A stretch of DNA of 62,815 bases from Hymenobacter caeli (GCF_013294115.1 NZ_JABSNP010000025.1:1-62815); one strand, 5' to 3'. Shown: positions 24,798-34,464, numbered from the stretch's first letter. Notes: generated by a model from the sequence alone, not told the origin. Numbers and translations are program-made.

Positions 24798-25832
24798 TTA
24801 GCGGGCGCTGCGGGGCGCAGCGGCTTCCTGGCGCTTGCGCCAAATGTCGGCTGCCATGAATACAGCGGCCCGGAACGACGACGCATCGGCCCGGAACTGG
24901 CCGGCGATGCCGTAGGCCGTGCCGTGGTCGGGGGAGGTGCGCACCACCGGCAGGCCGGCCGTAAAATTCACGCCGTGCTCGAAGGCCAGCAGCTTGAACG
25001 GCACCAGGCCCTGGTCGTGGTAGAGCGAGAGGGTGGCGTCGAACTGCCGGAACTGCCCGGTGCCGAAGTAACCGTCGGCCGGGTACGGGCCCAGCACCAG
25101 GTGGCCGTCTTGCTGAAACTGCTGGAGCACGGGCCCCACCAGGTCGATTTCTTCGCGGCCCAGTAAGCCGTTTTCGCCGGCGTGGGGGTTGAGGCCGAGC
25201 ACGGCTACCTTGGGTTTGTCGATGCCAAAGTCGGTTTTTAGCGACTTGAGCAGCAAGTGAATCTTCTTGCGCAGCAGCTCGGCCGTGAGGCGGGTGGGTA
25301 CATCGCGCAGGGCCACGTGGCCGGTGGCCGTGGCCACGCGCAGGCCCGATTCTTCGTCGGCCAGCAGCATCAGGCTCTCGGGGGCCCCGAAGTAGGCCGT
25401 CAGGAACTCGGTGTGGCCGGGGTAGCGGAAGTCGGGCCCCTGGGTATTTTCCTTGCTGATGGGGGCCGTCACGAGCCCGTCGAGCAGGCCGGCCTTGAGG
25501 TCGCGGCAGGCGGCGAGCAGGCTCTCGCGGGCCGCCTGCCCGGTCGCGGCCGACGGCTGCCCGGGGGCCAGGTGGAAGTCTTCGTCCCAGCAGGTCACGG
25601 CGTTCAGGCGGCCGGGGGCAATGTCGGCGGCGTCGCGCAGCTGCCGGAAGGCCAGCGGCTCGGCGTCTTTGGCCACCGGAAACTCGTCGAACAGGGCCGT
25701 GGCCGTGCCATACACCACCGGGGTGCACAGCTTTAATACCCGCTCGTCGAGCAGCGTTTTGTAAATGACTTCGGGGCCGATGCCGGCGAGGTCGCCCACG
25801 GAAAAACCGAGGCGGGGGAGGGTTTTAGGCAT
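24798..25832 (-). CDS. pdxA: 4-hydroxythreonine-4-phosphate dehydrogenase
   Basis: This 344-residue NAD-dependent enzyme belongs to the DXP-dependent pyridoxal-phosphate pathway. ATG 25832 (MPKTLPRLGFSVGDLAGIGP) is chosen because upstream in-frame Met codons fall within or next to an intergenic repeat. The metal-binding His residues lie in YPGHTEFL, LYHDQGLVPFK and RTSPDHGTAYG, all family signatures. It precedes yceD by 97 bp in the same direction and may start that transcript. Confidence 0.95.
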   Translation of the reverse strand: MPKTLPRLGFSVGDLAGIGPEVIYKTLLDERVLKLCTPVVYGTATALFDEFPVAKDAEPLAFRQLRDAADIAPGRLNAVTCWDEDFHLAPGQPSAATGQAARESLLAACRDLKAGLLDGLVTAPISKENTQGPDFRYPGHTEFLTAYFGAPESLMLLADEESGLRVATATGHVALRDVPTRLTAELLRKKIHLLLKSLKTDFGIDKPKVAVLGLNPHAGENGLLGREEIDLVGPVLQQFQQDGHLVLGPYPADGYFGTGQFRQFDATLSLYHDQGLVPFKLLAFEHGVNFTAGLPVVRTSPDHGTAYGIAGQFRADASSFRAAVFMAADIWRKRQEAAAPRSAR

Positions 25833-25845
25833 AAGGTTGGTAATG

Positions 25846-25969
25846 AACGTCATGCTGAGCGCAGCGGAGCGGAGTCGAAGCATCTCTACTGCTTAACTAT
25901 TCCAATCGATTGGTTTACTGCCGCGGGAGAGATGCTTCGACTCCGCTGCGCTGCGCTCAGCATGACGTT
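25846..25969. repeat. GTCATGC-family paired repeat, copy 1
   Basis: Arms 25846-25887 and 25928-25969 (42 nt) pair with a single mismatch around a 40-nt loop. Each arm starts with GTCATGCTGAGCGCAGCG. The loop contains CCAATCGATTGG (25902-25913). It lies between pepA and pdxA and touches the pepA stop codon. Confidence 0.88.
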
Positions 25970-27430
25970 TTAATTGGTCAATTGCTTGGTTAAGAACTCG
26001 TACAGCAGCCGCACGCCGACGCCCGTGCCGCCCTTGCCGCGGTAGTTGTCGGGGGCGGTGAGAAAGGCCGGGCCGGCAATGTCGAGGTGCAGCCAGGGGT
26101 AGCCTTCGGCGAAGCGCTCCAGGAACTTGGCGGCCGAGATGTGGCCGGCCTCGCCCTTGCCCAGGTTGCTGAGGTCGGCAATGTCGGACTTGATGTGGTC
26201 GGCGTATTCGTCCCAGAGCGGGAACTCGACCAGGCGCTCGTGCGTGCGGTGGCCGGCGGCGTGCAGCAGCTGCACCGTGGGGGCCCCGGCGGTGCCCAGC
26301 ACGGCGCTGCCCTCGGTGCCGATGGCGCGCACGGCGGCCCCGGTGAGGGTGGCCAGGTCAATGACCAGCTCGGGGTCGTATTTCTTGGCGAAGCTGAGGG
26401 CGTCGGCCAGCAACAGGCGGCCTTCGGCGTCGGTGTTTTTCACTTCCACCGTCAGGCCGCTGTGCATCGTGATGACGTCGCCGGGCACGAAGGCGAGGCC
26501 CCCGGGGCGGTTGTCGGTGGCGGGCACCAGGCCGATGACGTGCAGCGGGACCTGGTTTTTGGCCAGTGCGTAGAGCGTGCCGGCCACAGCCGCGCCGCCG
26601 GCCATGTCGCACTTCATCAGGTCCATGCTGTTGGGCGTGGGCTTGAGGCTGAGGCCCCCGGTGTCGAACACCACGCCCTTGCCCACCAGCACGTAGGGCT
26701 TGGCATTCTGCGCGTTGGCCGGTTTCCATTCCAAAATGCTGAACGTGGGCGGCTCGGGCGAGCCCAGATTCACGGCCAGCAGGCCGCCCATGCGCAGGGC
26801 CTCGATGCGGGCCAGGTCGAGGATGTCGGTGGTGTAGCCGGCTTCGTCGCCGGCGGCCGCCATGCGCTCCGCAAACTGCTCGGCGTTGAGCTTATTGACG
26901 GGCGCGTTCACCAGGTCGCGGGCCAGGGCCACGCCTTGCAGCAGGCCCTGCAGCGCGGCCACTTGGGTTTCGGTGGCCGCATCGCCCACTAGGTTAACTG
27001 TGGTCAAGGCCGGGGCCTGGCGCGATTTCTCGTCGGTCTTATAGCCTTCGAATTGGTAGGCCGTGAGGGCCAGGCCCTCGGCCAGGGCCAGGGCCCCGGC
27101 GGGCTCGTCGGCCAGGTTCTGGATGAAAACCTCGGTTACCCGCGCTGCCTTTAGCAGGCCGTGGAGCTGGTGGCCGCTGCGGCGCAGGGCCTCCAATACC
27201 TGGTCGGCAGTGGGTTTATCGGCCAGCACTACGTAGTAATGCTGGTGGCTGAAATGGTTGAGGGGCACCAGCGTTTGGTCGTGGGCCAGCGCGGTTTCGG
27301 CGTAGGTGCGGGCGGCGGCGGATAAGTCGCCCACGGCGGCTTCGGGCAGGGCGGTGGTGCCGGGGGGCAGCAGAAACACCTGGGTCGCCCCGGAAGGCGC
27401 GGCAGCCGCGTGGGCAAGGATAGGAAGCAT
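25970..27430 (-). CDS. pepA: Leucyl aminopeptidase (M17)
   Basis: This 486-residue cytosolic di-metal aminopeptidase begins MLPILAHAAAAPSGATQVFL. The N-terminal macro-like domain covers ~1-165 and the catalytic domain ~170-486. Metal and catalytic motifs are VGKGVVFDTGGLSLKP, KCDMAGGA and the family signature NTDAEGRLLLADAL. Cytosolic location follows from the lack of a signal peptide. The substrate is N-terminal hydrophobic residues, as for the family. Confidence 0.93.
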   Translation of the reverse strand: MLPILAHAAAAPSGATQVFLLPPGTTALPEAAVGDLSAAARTYAETALAHDQTLVPLNHFSHQHYYVVLADKPTADQVLEALRRSGHQLHGLLKAARVTEVFIQNLADEPAGALALAEGLALTAYQFEGYKTDEKSRQAPALTTVNLVGDAATETQVAALQGLLQGVALARDLVNAPVNKLNAEQFAERMAAAGDEAGYTTDILDLARIEALRMGGLLAVNLGSPEPPTFSILEWKPANAQNAKPYVLVGKGVVFDTGGLSLKPTPNSMDLMKCDMAGGAAVAGTLYALAKNQVPLHVIGLVPATDNRPGGLAFVPGDVITMHSGLTVEVKNTDAEGRLLLADALSFAKKYDPELVIDLATLTGAAVRAIGTEGSAVLGTAGAPTVQLLHAAGHRTHERLVEFPLWDEYADHIKSDIADLSNLGKGEAGHISAAKFLERFAEGYPWLHLDIAGPAFLTAPDNYRGKGGTGVGVRLLYEFLTKQLTN

Positions 27431-27477
27431 GGCGGAAGAAAAAGCAGAACAATCAATTTAACCACAAACTTAGCAAA

Positions 27478-27508
27478 AAGGCCCGCCGTGCGGTGCGCGG
27501 CGGGCCTT
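27478..27508 (-). terminator. Terminator of the tal-pgi gene
   Basis: AAAGGCCCGCCG (27478-27489) pairs with CGGCGGGCCTTT (27497-27508) around a 7-nt loop. It lies 17 bp beyond the stop of the fusion gene. Confidence 0.8.
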
Positions 27509-27524
27509 TGCGGGGCGTTGGCGG

Positions 27525-30347
27525 CTAGGCCTGGGCGTCGAAAGCCGCTTGGATGGCCTGCACGCCCTTCAACTGGTCGGCGCCGAGGTGCACGTGCAGG
27601 GCCCGGCGCTCGTACTTCTGCAGGGCCTCCAGGTCGCCCTGGGCCTGGGCATTTTCGAGGGTGCCGAAGGTGTAGGAGCGGCCCGGCAGCGGCAGGTCGG
27701 GGCTGTGGTCGTGGGTGAGCTGCAAGAACAGGCCGGTGTTGGGCCCTCCCTTGTGGTACTGGCCGGTGGAGTGCAAAAAGCGCGGCCCGTAGCCAAACGT
27801 GGTGGCCGTGTGCAGGCGTGCCATCAGGCTGGTGCGCAGCTTGTCAAAGGCCGCGTTCAGCGCTGGCGACTCGGTGAGGTAGGCCTGGATGCACACGAAA
27901 TCACCCGCCTTGGCTTGCTTGAAGAAGTTGGCCACCAACTGCTTGGCGTCGGCGGCCTGGGGCACGCCGTAGTAGTCAAGGCCGCCGGCCGACAGGGCTT
28001 TTTCCTGCTCGGGCAAGTGGCCTTCGTCGGCCACTACTTTCATCAGGCGGTCGGTGGCCGTCTTGCTTTCCTGCACGTTGGGCTGGTCGAAGGGGTTGAT
28101 GCGCAGCACGGCGCCCACCACCGAAATGGCCATTTCCCAGCGGAAAAACTCCTGGCCCAGGTCCAGCGCATCCTTCAGCACGATGCTGATAACGGGGTGG
28201 CCGGCAGCTTCCAGCGCCTTCAGCTTGGCTTTGTTATCGGCGTCTTCCTCGCTTTCGTAGCCCACGTACACGAATACCCGGTCGTGGCCGTACACCTCCG
28301 GGGCCCCCACGGGCTCGCCGGCCACGGGCAGAATGCCCTTGCCGTGCTTGCCGGTGCTCTCGGCCGTGAGCTGCTCCAGCCACAGGCCCAGGTCGCTTAG
28401 CGATGGCGGCGTGACCAGCGTCAGCTTGTCGCGGCCCTGCGTGGCCAGCACGCCCAACGCCGTGCCCAGCGCCAGGCCGGGGTTGTGGTCCACCGGGCCG
28501 TAGGCCCCGCAGGCGCGCATCATGCGGATGGCGCGCTCCAGCAGCTCGCCCACGTTGAGGCCGTACAGCGCGGCCGGCACCAGGCCGAAGTAGGTGAGGG
28601 CCGAGAAGCGGCCGCCCACCGAGGCGAAGTTGAGGAACACGTGGCGGTAGCCCAGGCCGTTGGCCGTGGCGATGAACTTCGAGCCCGGGTCGGTGATGGC
28701 CACGAAGTTCTCGCCGGCCTTGTCGCCCTTCAGGGCCTTCACCTTGTCGTAGAAGTAGTCGCCGAAAGCCAGCGGCTCGGCCGTGGTGCCCGACTTGCTG
28801 GCCACGATGAACAGCGTGTCGGCCAGCGGCAGCGTGTCGGCAAAGTGCTGCACCGTGCCGGGGTCGGTGGTATCGAGGATAGAGATGGGCAGGCCGCCCG
28901 CGCCCTGCGGGAAGGATTTCTGGAACACGATGGGGGCCATTGTGCTGCCGCCCATGCCCATCACGAGCACGTGCTGGAAGCCGGCGGCCTTCACTTCGTT
29001 CACGAAGGTTTCGAGGGCCGGCACGGCCGACACCATCGTTTCGGCCACCCGCAGCCAGCCCGTGAAGTCGCGGATGCTCTGCTGGGCCGCCGCGTCGTCG
29101 GTCCACAGCGCAGCCTCCGTGTTCCAGAAGCCTTGGGTGAACTGGGCGGTGTTAAACGCTTGCAGCTTAGCGTCTACAGCGGCCTGGTACTGGCCCAGCT
29201 GCATGGTGGCGGGGGCCGTGGTTTCGGCCAGGGCGGCCACGCGCTTCTTGTCCAGCGAGTCCATCAGCTTGCCGAAGGGCTCGTTGAATTTCTTGGCGCC
29301 GTCTACTTCCAACTCGTGGGCCAGGGCTTCGAGGTCGAGGCCCACGGTGGGCAGCGCCTTCAGCACGGCGGCCACCTGGTCAAGGCCGTCCTCCAGGCGC
29401 ACGGCGGGCTGGCCCTTTTCGCGGAACAGGTTCAGGGTTTCCAGCGGGATGGTGTTCACGGTATGGGGCCCGATGAGGCCGTCCACGTACTTGAGGTCGT
29501 CGTATTTTGGGTTTTTATTGCCCGTGCTGGCCCACAGCAGGCGCTGCGATTCGGCGCCCTTGGCCTTCAACGCCTCCCACCGGGCCCCGGCGAAGATCTT
29601 TTTGTAGTCCTGGTACGCCTGCTTGGCGCTGGCCACGGCCACCTGGCCCACCAGGGGCCCGGCAATTTTGGCCTGGTCGCCGCCGGCGGCCACCATCTTC
29701 TCCAGCTGCGGGTCAATCAGCACGTCGATGCGGCTGAGGAAGAAGCTGGCCACCGAGTCGATGCGGGCGATGGAATGGCCGGCTTTCACCCGGTCTTCGA
29801 GGCCGGCGAGGAAGGCTTCGGCCACGGCCTTATAACGCTCCACGCTGAAAATCAGGGTCACGTTCACGTTTACGCCTTCCGAAATCAGCTGGCGGATGGC
29901 GGGCAGGCCCTCCAGCGTGGCGGGCACCTTGATCATCACGTTGGGCCGGGCCACGGCCTTCCAGAAGCGCAGGCCCTCGGCGATGGTGCCGGCGGTGTCG
30001 TTCACCAGCTTGGGCGATACTTCGAGGCTCACGTAGCCGTCGCCGGCGTTGGCGGCGTCGTCGTACAGCGGCCGGAACAGGTCGCAGGCGGCCTGCACGT
30101 CGGCAATGGCCAGGGCCTCGTAGATGTCGTTGGTCGACTTGCCTTGCAGGGCCAGCGCCTTGATGGCGTTGTCGTAGTCGTCGCTGCCGCCGATGGCTTT
30201 CTCGAAAATGGCGGGGTTGGACGTGACGCCGCGCAGCTGGTCGTCGGTGATGAGTTTTTGCAACTCGCCGTTGATGAGGATTTTACGGCGGATGAAGTCG
30301 AGCCAGATGCTTTGGTCGAGGGGGCGGATGGCAACCAGTGGGTTCAT
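27525..30347 (-). CDS. Bifunctional transaldolase / glucose-6-phosphate isomerase
   Basis: This 940-residue cytosolic fusion joins two sugar-phosphate enzymes. Residues 1-~370 are transaldolase: LRGVTSNPAIFEKAIGGS and the Schiff-base Lys region VMIKVPATLEGLPAIRQL. Residues ~390-940 are phosphoglucose isomerase: MGMGGSTMAPIVF, VASKSGTTAEPLAF and a late HSTGQYHKGG. The pair links the pentose-phosphate pathway and glycolysis; such fusions are known from several bacterial groups. The gene has a terminator behind it and an upstream region shared with the exonuclease gene. Confidence 0.96.
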   Translation of the reverse strand: MNPLVAIRPLDQSIWLDFIRRKILINGELQKLITDDQLRGVTSNPAIFEKAIGGSDDYDNAIKALALQGKSTNDIYEALAIADVQAACDLFRPLYDDAANAGDGYVSLEVSPKLVNDTAGTIAEGLRFWKAVARPNVMIKVPATLEGLPAIRQLISEGVNVNVTLIFSVERYKAVAEAFLAGLEDRVKAGHSIARIDSVASFFLSRIDVLIDPQLEKMVAAGGDQAKIAGPLVGQVAVASAKQAYQDYKKIFAGARWEALKAKGAESQRLLWASTGNKNPKYDDLKYVDGLIGPHTVNTIPLETLNLFREKGQPAVRLEDGLDQVAAVLKALPTVGLDLEALAHELEVDGAKKFNEPFGKLMDSLDKKRVAALAETTAPATMQLGQYQAAVDAKLQAFNTAQFTQGFWNTEAALWTDDAAAQQSIRDFTGWLRVAETMVSAVPALETFVNEVKAAGFQHVLVMGMGGSTMAPIVFQKSFPQGAGGLPISILDTTDPGTVQHFADTLPLADTLFIVASKSGTTAEPLAFGDYFYDKVKALKGDKAGENFVAITDPGSKFIATANGLGYRHVFLNFASVGGRFSALTYFGLVPAALYGLNVGELLERAIRMMRACGAYGPVDHNPGLALGTALGVLATQGRDKLTLVTPPSLSDLGLWLEQLTAESTGKHGKGILPVAGEPVGAPEVYGHDRVFVYVGYESEEDADNKAKLKALEAAGHPVISIVLKDALDLGQEFFRWEMAISVVGAVLRINPFDQPNVQESKTATDRLMKVVADEGHLPEQEKALSAGGLDYYGVPQAADAKQLVANFFKQAKAGDFVCIQAYLTESPALNAAFDKLRTSLMARLHTATTFGYGPRFLHSTGQYHKGGPNTGLFLQLTHDHSPDLPLPGRSYTFGTLENAQAQGDLEALQKYERRALHVHLGADQLKGVQAIQAAFDAQA

Positions 30348-30472
30348 ATCGGGGAGGGATGAGCAGGAATGCGGGTGCGAAGGTGGGCTTTCTTTGCGAA
30401 AGAACCAGCCCGTTTACGCAAGAAGCGGCGCGGCCGGGGGCCCGGCCGTCGGCTTTTGCCCGCCGGGGCCCC

Positions 30473-30480
30473 TAAATTTG
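30473..30480 (+). promoter_or_regulatory. Putative -7 box of the exonuclease operon
   Basis: TAAATTTG matches TAnnTTTG and lies 28 bp before the TTG start at 30509. A TTTTG at 30454-30458 is only 14 bp upstream, shorter than usual for -33. Confidence 0.4.
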
Positions 30481-30508
30481 GCCGAATCCCACCCCCCGCC
30501 GCCGCCCG

Positions 30509-31243
30509 TTGCAAGACTACCTGCTCTTCGTTGACACCGAAACCACCGGCCTGCCCGCCGGCTGGCACCGGCCCTACGCCGACGACGCGGCCTGGCCCCA
30601 CCTGGCCCAGCTGGCCTGGGTGCTCTACACCCGCGCCGGCGAGCTGGTGAAAACCGAAAACCACTACCTGCGCGTGCCCCCCGGCACCATGCAGCCCACG
30701 GCCCAGGCCATCCACGGCCTCAGCACCGAGTTCCTGGCGGCCGAAGGGCAGGAGCTGGGCCCCGTGCTGGGAGCTCTGGCGGCCGACCTGGAACGGTACC
30801 GGCCGCTGGTGGTGGGCCACTTCGTGCAGCTCGACTTCCACATGCTGGGCGTGGGCTTCCACCGGGCGGGGCTGCCCAACCCGCTGCCGGGCCTGCCCAC
30901 TTTCTGCACCATGCTGCCCACGGGGCCCCTGGCGCGGACGCTGGGCCCCCCGCCCGGCCGCCAGTTCCTGCGCCTCAACGAGCTGTACGAGCACTTGTTC
31001 CGTGAGCCGCTGGACCGCCACCACGACGCCCAAACCGACGCCGAAGCCACGGCCCAGGCTTTTTTTGAGCTCTGGCGCACCGGCTACCTCACCGAAGCCA
31101 GCCTCGCCCAGCAGGCCCCGCTGGCGGTGCCCGTCGCAGCCCCGGGGCCCTTCGCCTGGCTGGGGCCCCGGGGCGGGCGCTGGGCCGCCGCGGCCGCCGG
31201 GCTAGTGGGGGTTTTACTACTTTTGCTATACTATTATGGATAA
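30509..31243 (+). CDS. DEDDh 3'-5' exonuclease with C-terminal membrane anchor
   Basis: This 244-residue protein of the DnaQ/RNase T fold uses a TTG start; no ATG lies nearby in frame. Exo I is LLFVDTETTGLP, Exo II VVGHFVQLDFHML and Exo III HHDAQTDAEAT, a complete DEDDh set. Residues ~222-243 are a hydrophobic helix (WAAAAAGLVGVLLLLLYYYG), which is unusual and suggests tethering to the inner membrane with the enzyme in the cytoplasm. It overlaps the next gene by 8 bp, so the two are translationally coupled. Its substrate (DNA, RNA or a small nucleotide) is unknown. Confidence 0.88.
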   Translation: MQDYLLFVDTETTGLPAGWHRPYADDAAWPHLAQLAWVLYTRAGELVKTENHYLRVPPGTMQPTAQAIHGLSTEFLAAEGQELGPVLGALAADLERYRPLVVGHFVQLDFHMLGVGFHRAGLPNPLPGLPTFCTMLPTGPLARTLGPPPGRQFLRLNELYEHLFREPLDRHHDAQTDAEATAQAFFELWRTGYLTEASLAQQAPLAVPVAAPGPFAWLGPRGGRWAAAAAGLVGVLLLLLYYYG

Positions 31244-33152
31244 GACCGTTAGGGCTACCCGCTTCGAATTCCTGCGAACCGTGCAGCCGTTTGACGAGCT
31301 GCCCGCCGAGGTGTTGGCCGGTGTGGCCGACCTGCTCCAGGAAGTGGAATACGCCAAGGAAACCCTGATTTACCAGCAGGACATCACCAAGCTGCGCGGC
31401 GTGGACCTGCTGGTGGCCGGCAGCTACGAAACGTTTTTCTACGACAGCGAGCAGCACAAGCGCCTGCCGGAGGAATACGGCCCGGGGGCCTGCTACGGCG
31501 GCATGTCCATTTTATTGAACAAAAAGCGCTCCATCCGCACGGTGGTGGCGCGCAAAGGCACGCGGGTGTACTTCCTGCACCGGCGCGACTTTCGGGCCCT
31601 GTGCTTGGCCTACAAGGACTTCTTCCACTACTTCACCACCCGCTACGGCGAGCGGATGCTGAACGCGGAGTACGCCCACTTCATCCGCCCCACGGCGGTG
31701 CCGGAGGAGAACTTCATCGCCGCCGACCAGATTTATTCGCGCAAAATCGAAACCCTCGAAACCCGCGAGTTGGTGGAGTGCCCCGGCAACACGCCCATCT
31801 TCGAGGCGGCCCAGCGCATGGCCCGCGGCAAGGTGAGCTGCCTGTTTGTGCGCGACGCCGGGGGGGCCATCGTGGGCTACGTGACGGACATCGTGCTGCG
31901 CGACGCCGTGGTGGCCCAGTGCCTGGACGCCCGCCGGCCGGTGGCCGACATCCTGGCCACGCCCATCGTGTCCATCGCCAGCAGCGCCTTCGTGCACGAG
32001 GCCATCCTGCTGATGTTCCAGACCAAAACGCGCTACCTGCTCATCGAGAAAGGCGGCGAGTTCGTAGGCTTTCTGAGCCGCAACAAGCTGCTGAGCGACC
32101 TGGCGCAGTCGCCGTTCATGTTCATCCAGGCCGTGAAACTGGCGCAGTCGCCGCGCGAGCTGCGGCTGCGCTGGCGCAAAGTGCCCGAAATCGTGAACCA
32201 GCTGCTGAGCCGCGGCGTGAAGGCCGAGCTGGTGAACCAGGTCATCACGACGGTGGCCGACACCATCGCCCTGAAAGTGATTGAGGGCGTGCTGGCCGAA
32301 ATGGGGCCCGCGCCGGCCAAGTTCGTGTTCATGGTGCTCGGCAGCGAGGGCCGGCAGGAGCAAACCCTGCTCACCGACCAGGACAACGCCATCGTGTACG
32401 AGGACAAGGCCAACGAGCAGCGCGAGCTGGTGCGGGAATACTTCCTGCGCTTCGCCGGCATTGTGTCCGACCGCCTCGACCAAATCGGGCTCAGCCTGTG
32501 CACGGGCGGCTTCATCGCCCAGAACCCGCGCTGGACGCACTCAGTCTCGCACTGGAAACGCAGCTACCACGCCTGGATCGACGATTCGAACCCGGAGACG
32601 GCCATGCAGTTTTCGACGTTTTTCGACTGCCGCCTGCTCTACGGCGAGCCCGAAATCATGGACGAGCTGCGCGCCTACATCCGCACCGAGCTGGAGCGGC
32701 CCCTCGACCGTTTCCTGCACTACATGGCCACCAACGCCTTGCAGTACGAGCCGCCGCTCACGTTTTTCCGCAACTTCCGCACCTTCGCCCAGGGCGACCA
32801 GCAGGTGTTCGACCTCAAGAAAACCATGACCCCCATCGTGGACCTGGTGCGCGTGTACGCCCTGCGCCACCAGGTGTTCCAAACCAACACCGGGGCCCGC
32901 CTGGCCCAGCTGCGCGCGCGCGGCGTGTTCACCGAAAAAGAGTACCAGGAGCTGCTGCAAGCCTACTACTACCTGATGGGCATGCGCCTGAAAAAGCAAG
33001 CCCGCCAGCTCATCGACGACCGAATGCCCGCCACCAATTACCTCGACCCCAAAGAACTGACCCAAGTAGAGCGCGTAACGCTGAAAGAGATTTTCAAGGT
33101 CATCGCCGATTTTCAAGTGAAAATCAAGGTCAGCTTCACCAAGGCGCTGTAG
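31236..33152 (+). CDS. cNMP-binding/CBS/DUF294 nucleotidyltransferase-like protein
   Basis: This is a 638-residue cytoplasmic regulator. Residues ~10-140 are a cyclic-nucleotide-binding-like barrel (GPGACYGGMSILLNKKRSIRT). Residues ~165-300 are a CBS pair (ACCESSORY sensing of adenosine nucleotides in the family). Residues ~310-480 are a GlnD/GlnE-type nucleotidyltransferase with GSEGRQEQTLLTDQDNAIVY, retaining the G-S and D-x-D motifs, and ~490-638 are the DUF294 C-terminal helical domain. The family modifies or senses something not yet defined. The 8-bp overlap with the exonuclease gene argues for a joint function. Confidence 0.9.
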   Translation: MDKTVRATRFEFLRTVQPFDELPAEVLAGVADLLQEVEYAKETLIYQQDITKLRGVDLLVAGSYETFFYDSEQHKRLPEEYGPGACYGGMSILLNKKRSIRTVVARKGTRVYFLHRRDFRALCLAYKDFFHYFTTRYGERMLNAEYAHFIRPTAVPEENFIAADQIYSRKIETLETRELVECPGNTPIFEAAQRMARGKVSCLFVRDAGGAIVGYVTDIVLRDAVVAQCLDARRPVADILATPIVSIASSAFVHEAILLMFQTKTRYLLIEKGGEFVGFLSRNKLLSDLAQSPFMFIQAVKLAQSPRELRLRWRKVPEIVNQLLSRGVKAELVNQVITTVADTIALKVIEGVLAEMGPAPAKFVFMVLGSEGRQEQTLLTDQDNAIVYEDKANEQRELVREYFLRFAGIVSDRLDQIGLSLCTGGFIAQNPRWTHSVSHWKRSYHAWIDDSNPETAMQFSTFFDCRLLYGEPEIMDELRAYIRTELERPLDRFLHYMATNALQYEPPLTFFRNFRTFAQGDQQVFDLKKTMTPIVDLVRVYALRHQVFQTNTGARLAQLRARGVFTEKEYQELLQAYYYLMGMRLKKQARQLIDDRMPATNYLDPKELTQVERVTLKEIFKVIADFQVKIKVSFTKAL

Positions 33153-33180
33153 CGGCGGAGAGGATAAATTACCAGCTTTT

Positions 33181-33242
33181 GCAGTAGCAAAAAGGCCGTC
33201 ATGCTGAGCGTAGCCGAAGCATGACGGCCTTTTTGCTACTGC
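33181..33242. terminator. Bidirectional terminator built from GTCATGC-family repeat, copy 2
   Basis: Arms 33181-33205 and 33218-33242 (25 bp, perfect) flank a 12-nt loop. The inner stem is GGCCGTCATGCT, followed by A5/T5 and then a further GCAGTAGC that still pairs. It lies between convergent genes. Confidence 0.9.
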
Positions 33243-33270
33243 TCGCTCCGTTTAATGAGCCCCCGGGGCC

Positions 33271-34332
33271 CTAAAACTCCCGCTGTATCACCGGCTCTTC
33301 CTGGCCGAACAGCGACGACTCGCGCAGCATGAGCTGGGGCTTGAGCACGATGCGCGGGGGCGAGTAGTTGGGGCTGCGCTTGAGGATTTGCAGGAGCAGG
33401 TTGACGGCGGTTTCGCCCATTTGCTCGCCGCGCTGGTCCACGGCCGTCAGGCGCGGGTTGGTCATGGTGGTGAAGGGCTCGTTGCTGAAGCAGGCGATGG
33501 CAAAGTCCTGCGGCACGCGGATGCCGTGGCTTTCGAGCACTTCGAGGGCCCCCACGGCGGGGAAGGCGTAGGCGGCGAACACGGCGTCGGGCCGCTCGGC
33601 CAGGCCCATGAGGTAGTCCATGCCGTCGCGGCCCGACTCCTGGTTGGAGCGCGGCAGCGAGTACACCAGGCGCTCGTCGAAGGGCAGGCCGTGGGCCTCC
33701 AGGGCGGCCACGTAGCCCAGGTAGCGGTTGCGGCTGGTGTTGAGGTGCTGGGGCCCGGCGAAGTGGGCGATGCGCCGGCAGCCCTGCCGGATGAGGTGCG
33801 TCACGGCGTCGTAGGCCCCGAGGTGGTCGTCGAGCACCACGGCCGTGCTGCCGGGCAGGTCGGGCATGCGGTCGAAGAAAATGAGCGGCGTGCCCTGGTG
33901 CTGCACCTGGCGGAAGTGGTTGAGGTCCTGGTCGGTGCCCTTCGACACCGACACCAGGATGCCCTCGACCTGCGAGGCGAGCAGGGCCTCCACGTTCTGG
34001 CGCTCGCGCCGGATGTCCTCGTTCGACTGGCACATCATCACGTTGAAGCCCGCGCGGCTGGCGATTTTCTCGATGCCGTTCATCACGGCCGGGAAAAAGT
34101 AGCCGTTGATGTGCGGCACAATCACGCCCACCGTGTTGCTGCGGCCCTTGCGCAGGGCGGCGGCCAGGCTGTTGGGCAGGTAGTTCAGCTCCTGGGCCAG
34201 CTGGCGCACGCGGGCCTTGGTGGCCTCGCTGATGCTGGGGTGGTCGCTGAGGCCGCGCGACACGGTGGACGTGGACAAGCCCAGCTGCGCGGCGAGTTCG
34301 GCGATGGAGATCCGCTTGTTGGTGTTGGCCAA
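33271..34332 (-). CDS. LacI-family transcriptional regulator
   Basis: This 353-residue regulator has an N-terminal helix-turn-helix (ISIAELAAQLGLSTSTVSRG, ~8-27) and the hinge helix YLPNSLAAALRKGRS (~51-65). The periplasmic-binding-protein-like sensor domain starts at VGVIVPHINGYFFP. The start appears to be TTG 34332; no ATG lies near. LacI proteins usually repress sugar-use genes and release DNA on binding a sugar. A matching operator type is present at 18851-18866, 14 kb away, but nothing proves the link. No sugar gene is adjacent. Confidence 0.92.
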   Translation of the reverse strand: MANTNKRISIAELAAQLGLSTSTVSRGLSDHPSISEATKARVRQLAQELNYLPNSLAAALRKGRSNTVGVIVPHINGYFFPAVMNGIEKIASRAGFNVMMCQSNEDIRRERQNVEALLASQVEGILVSVSKGTDQDLNHFRQVQHQGTPLIFFDRMPDLPGSTAVVLDDHLGAYDAVTHLIRQGCRRIAHFAGPQHLNTSRNRYLGYVAALEAHGLPFDERLVYSLPRSNQESGRDGMDYLMGLAERPDAVFAAYAFPAVGALEVLESHGIRVPQDFAIACFSNEPFTTMTNPRLTAVDQRGEQMGETAVNLLLQILKRSPNYSPPRIVLKPQLMLRESSLFGQEEPVIQREF

Positions 34333-34464
34333 GGCTTAAGGTCGATTAAATCCGAGGTGCGGGGCCGGGCGGGCCGGCGGGGCCCGCGGCAGGGGCGGCC
34401 CGCACTTGTGGGCAAGGTAGGAATGAATGGGGTTTCGGGCAAGTACAGGCCCCCCGGCGCGGGC

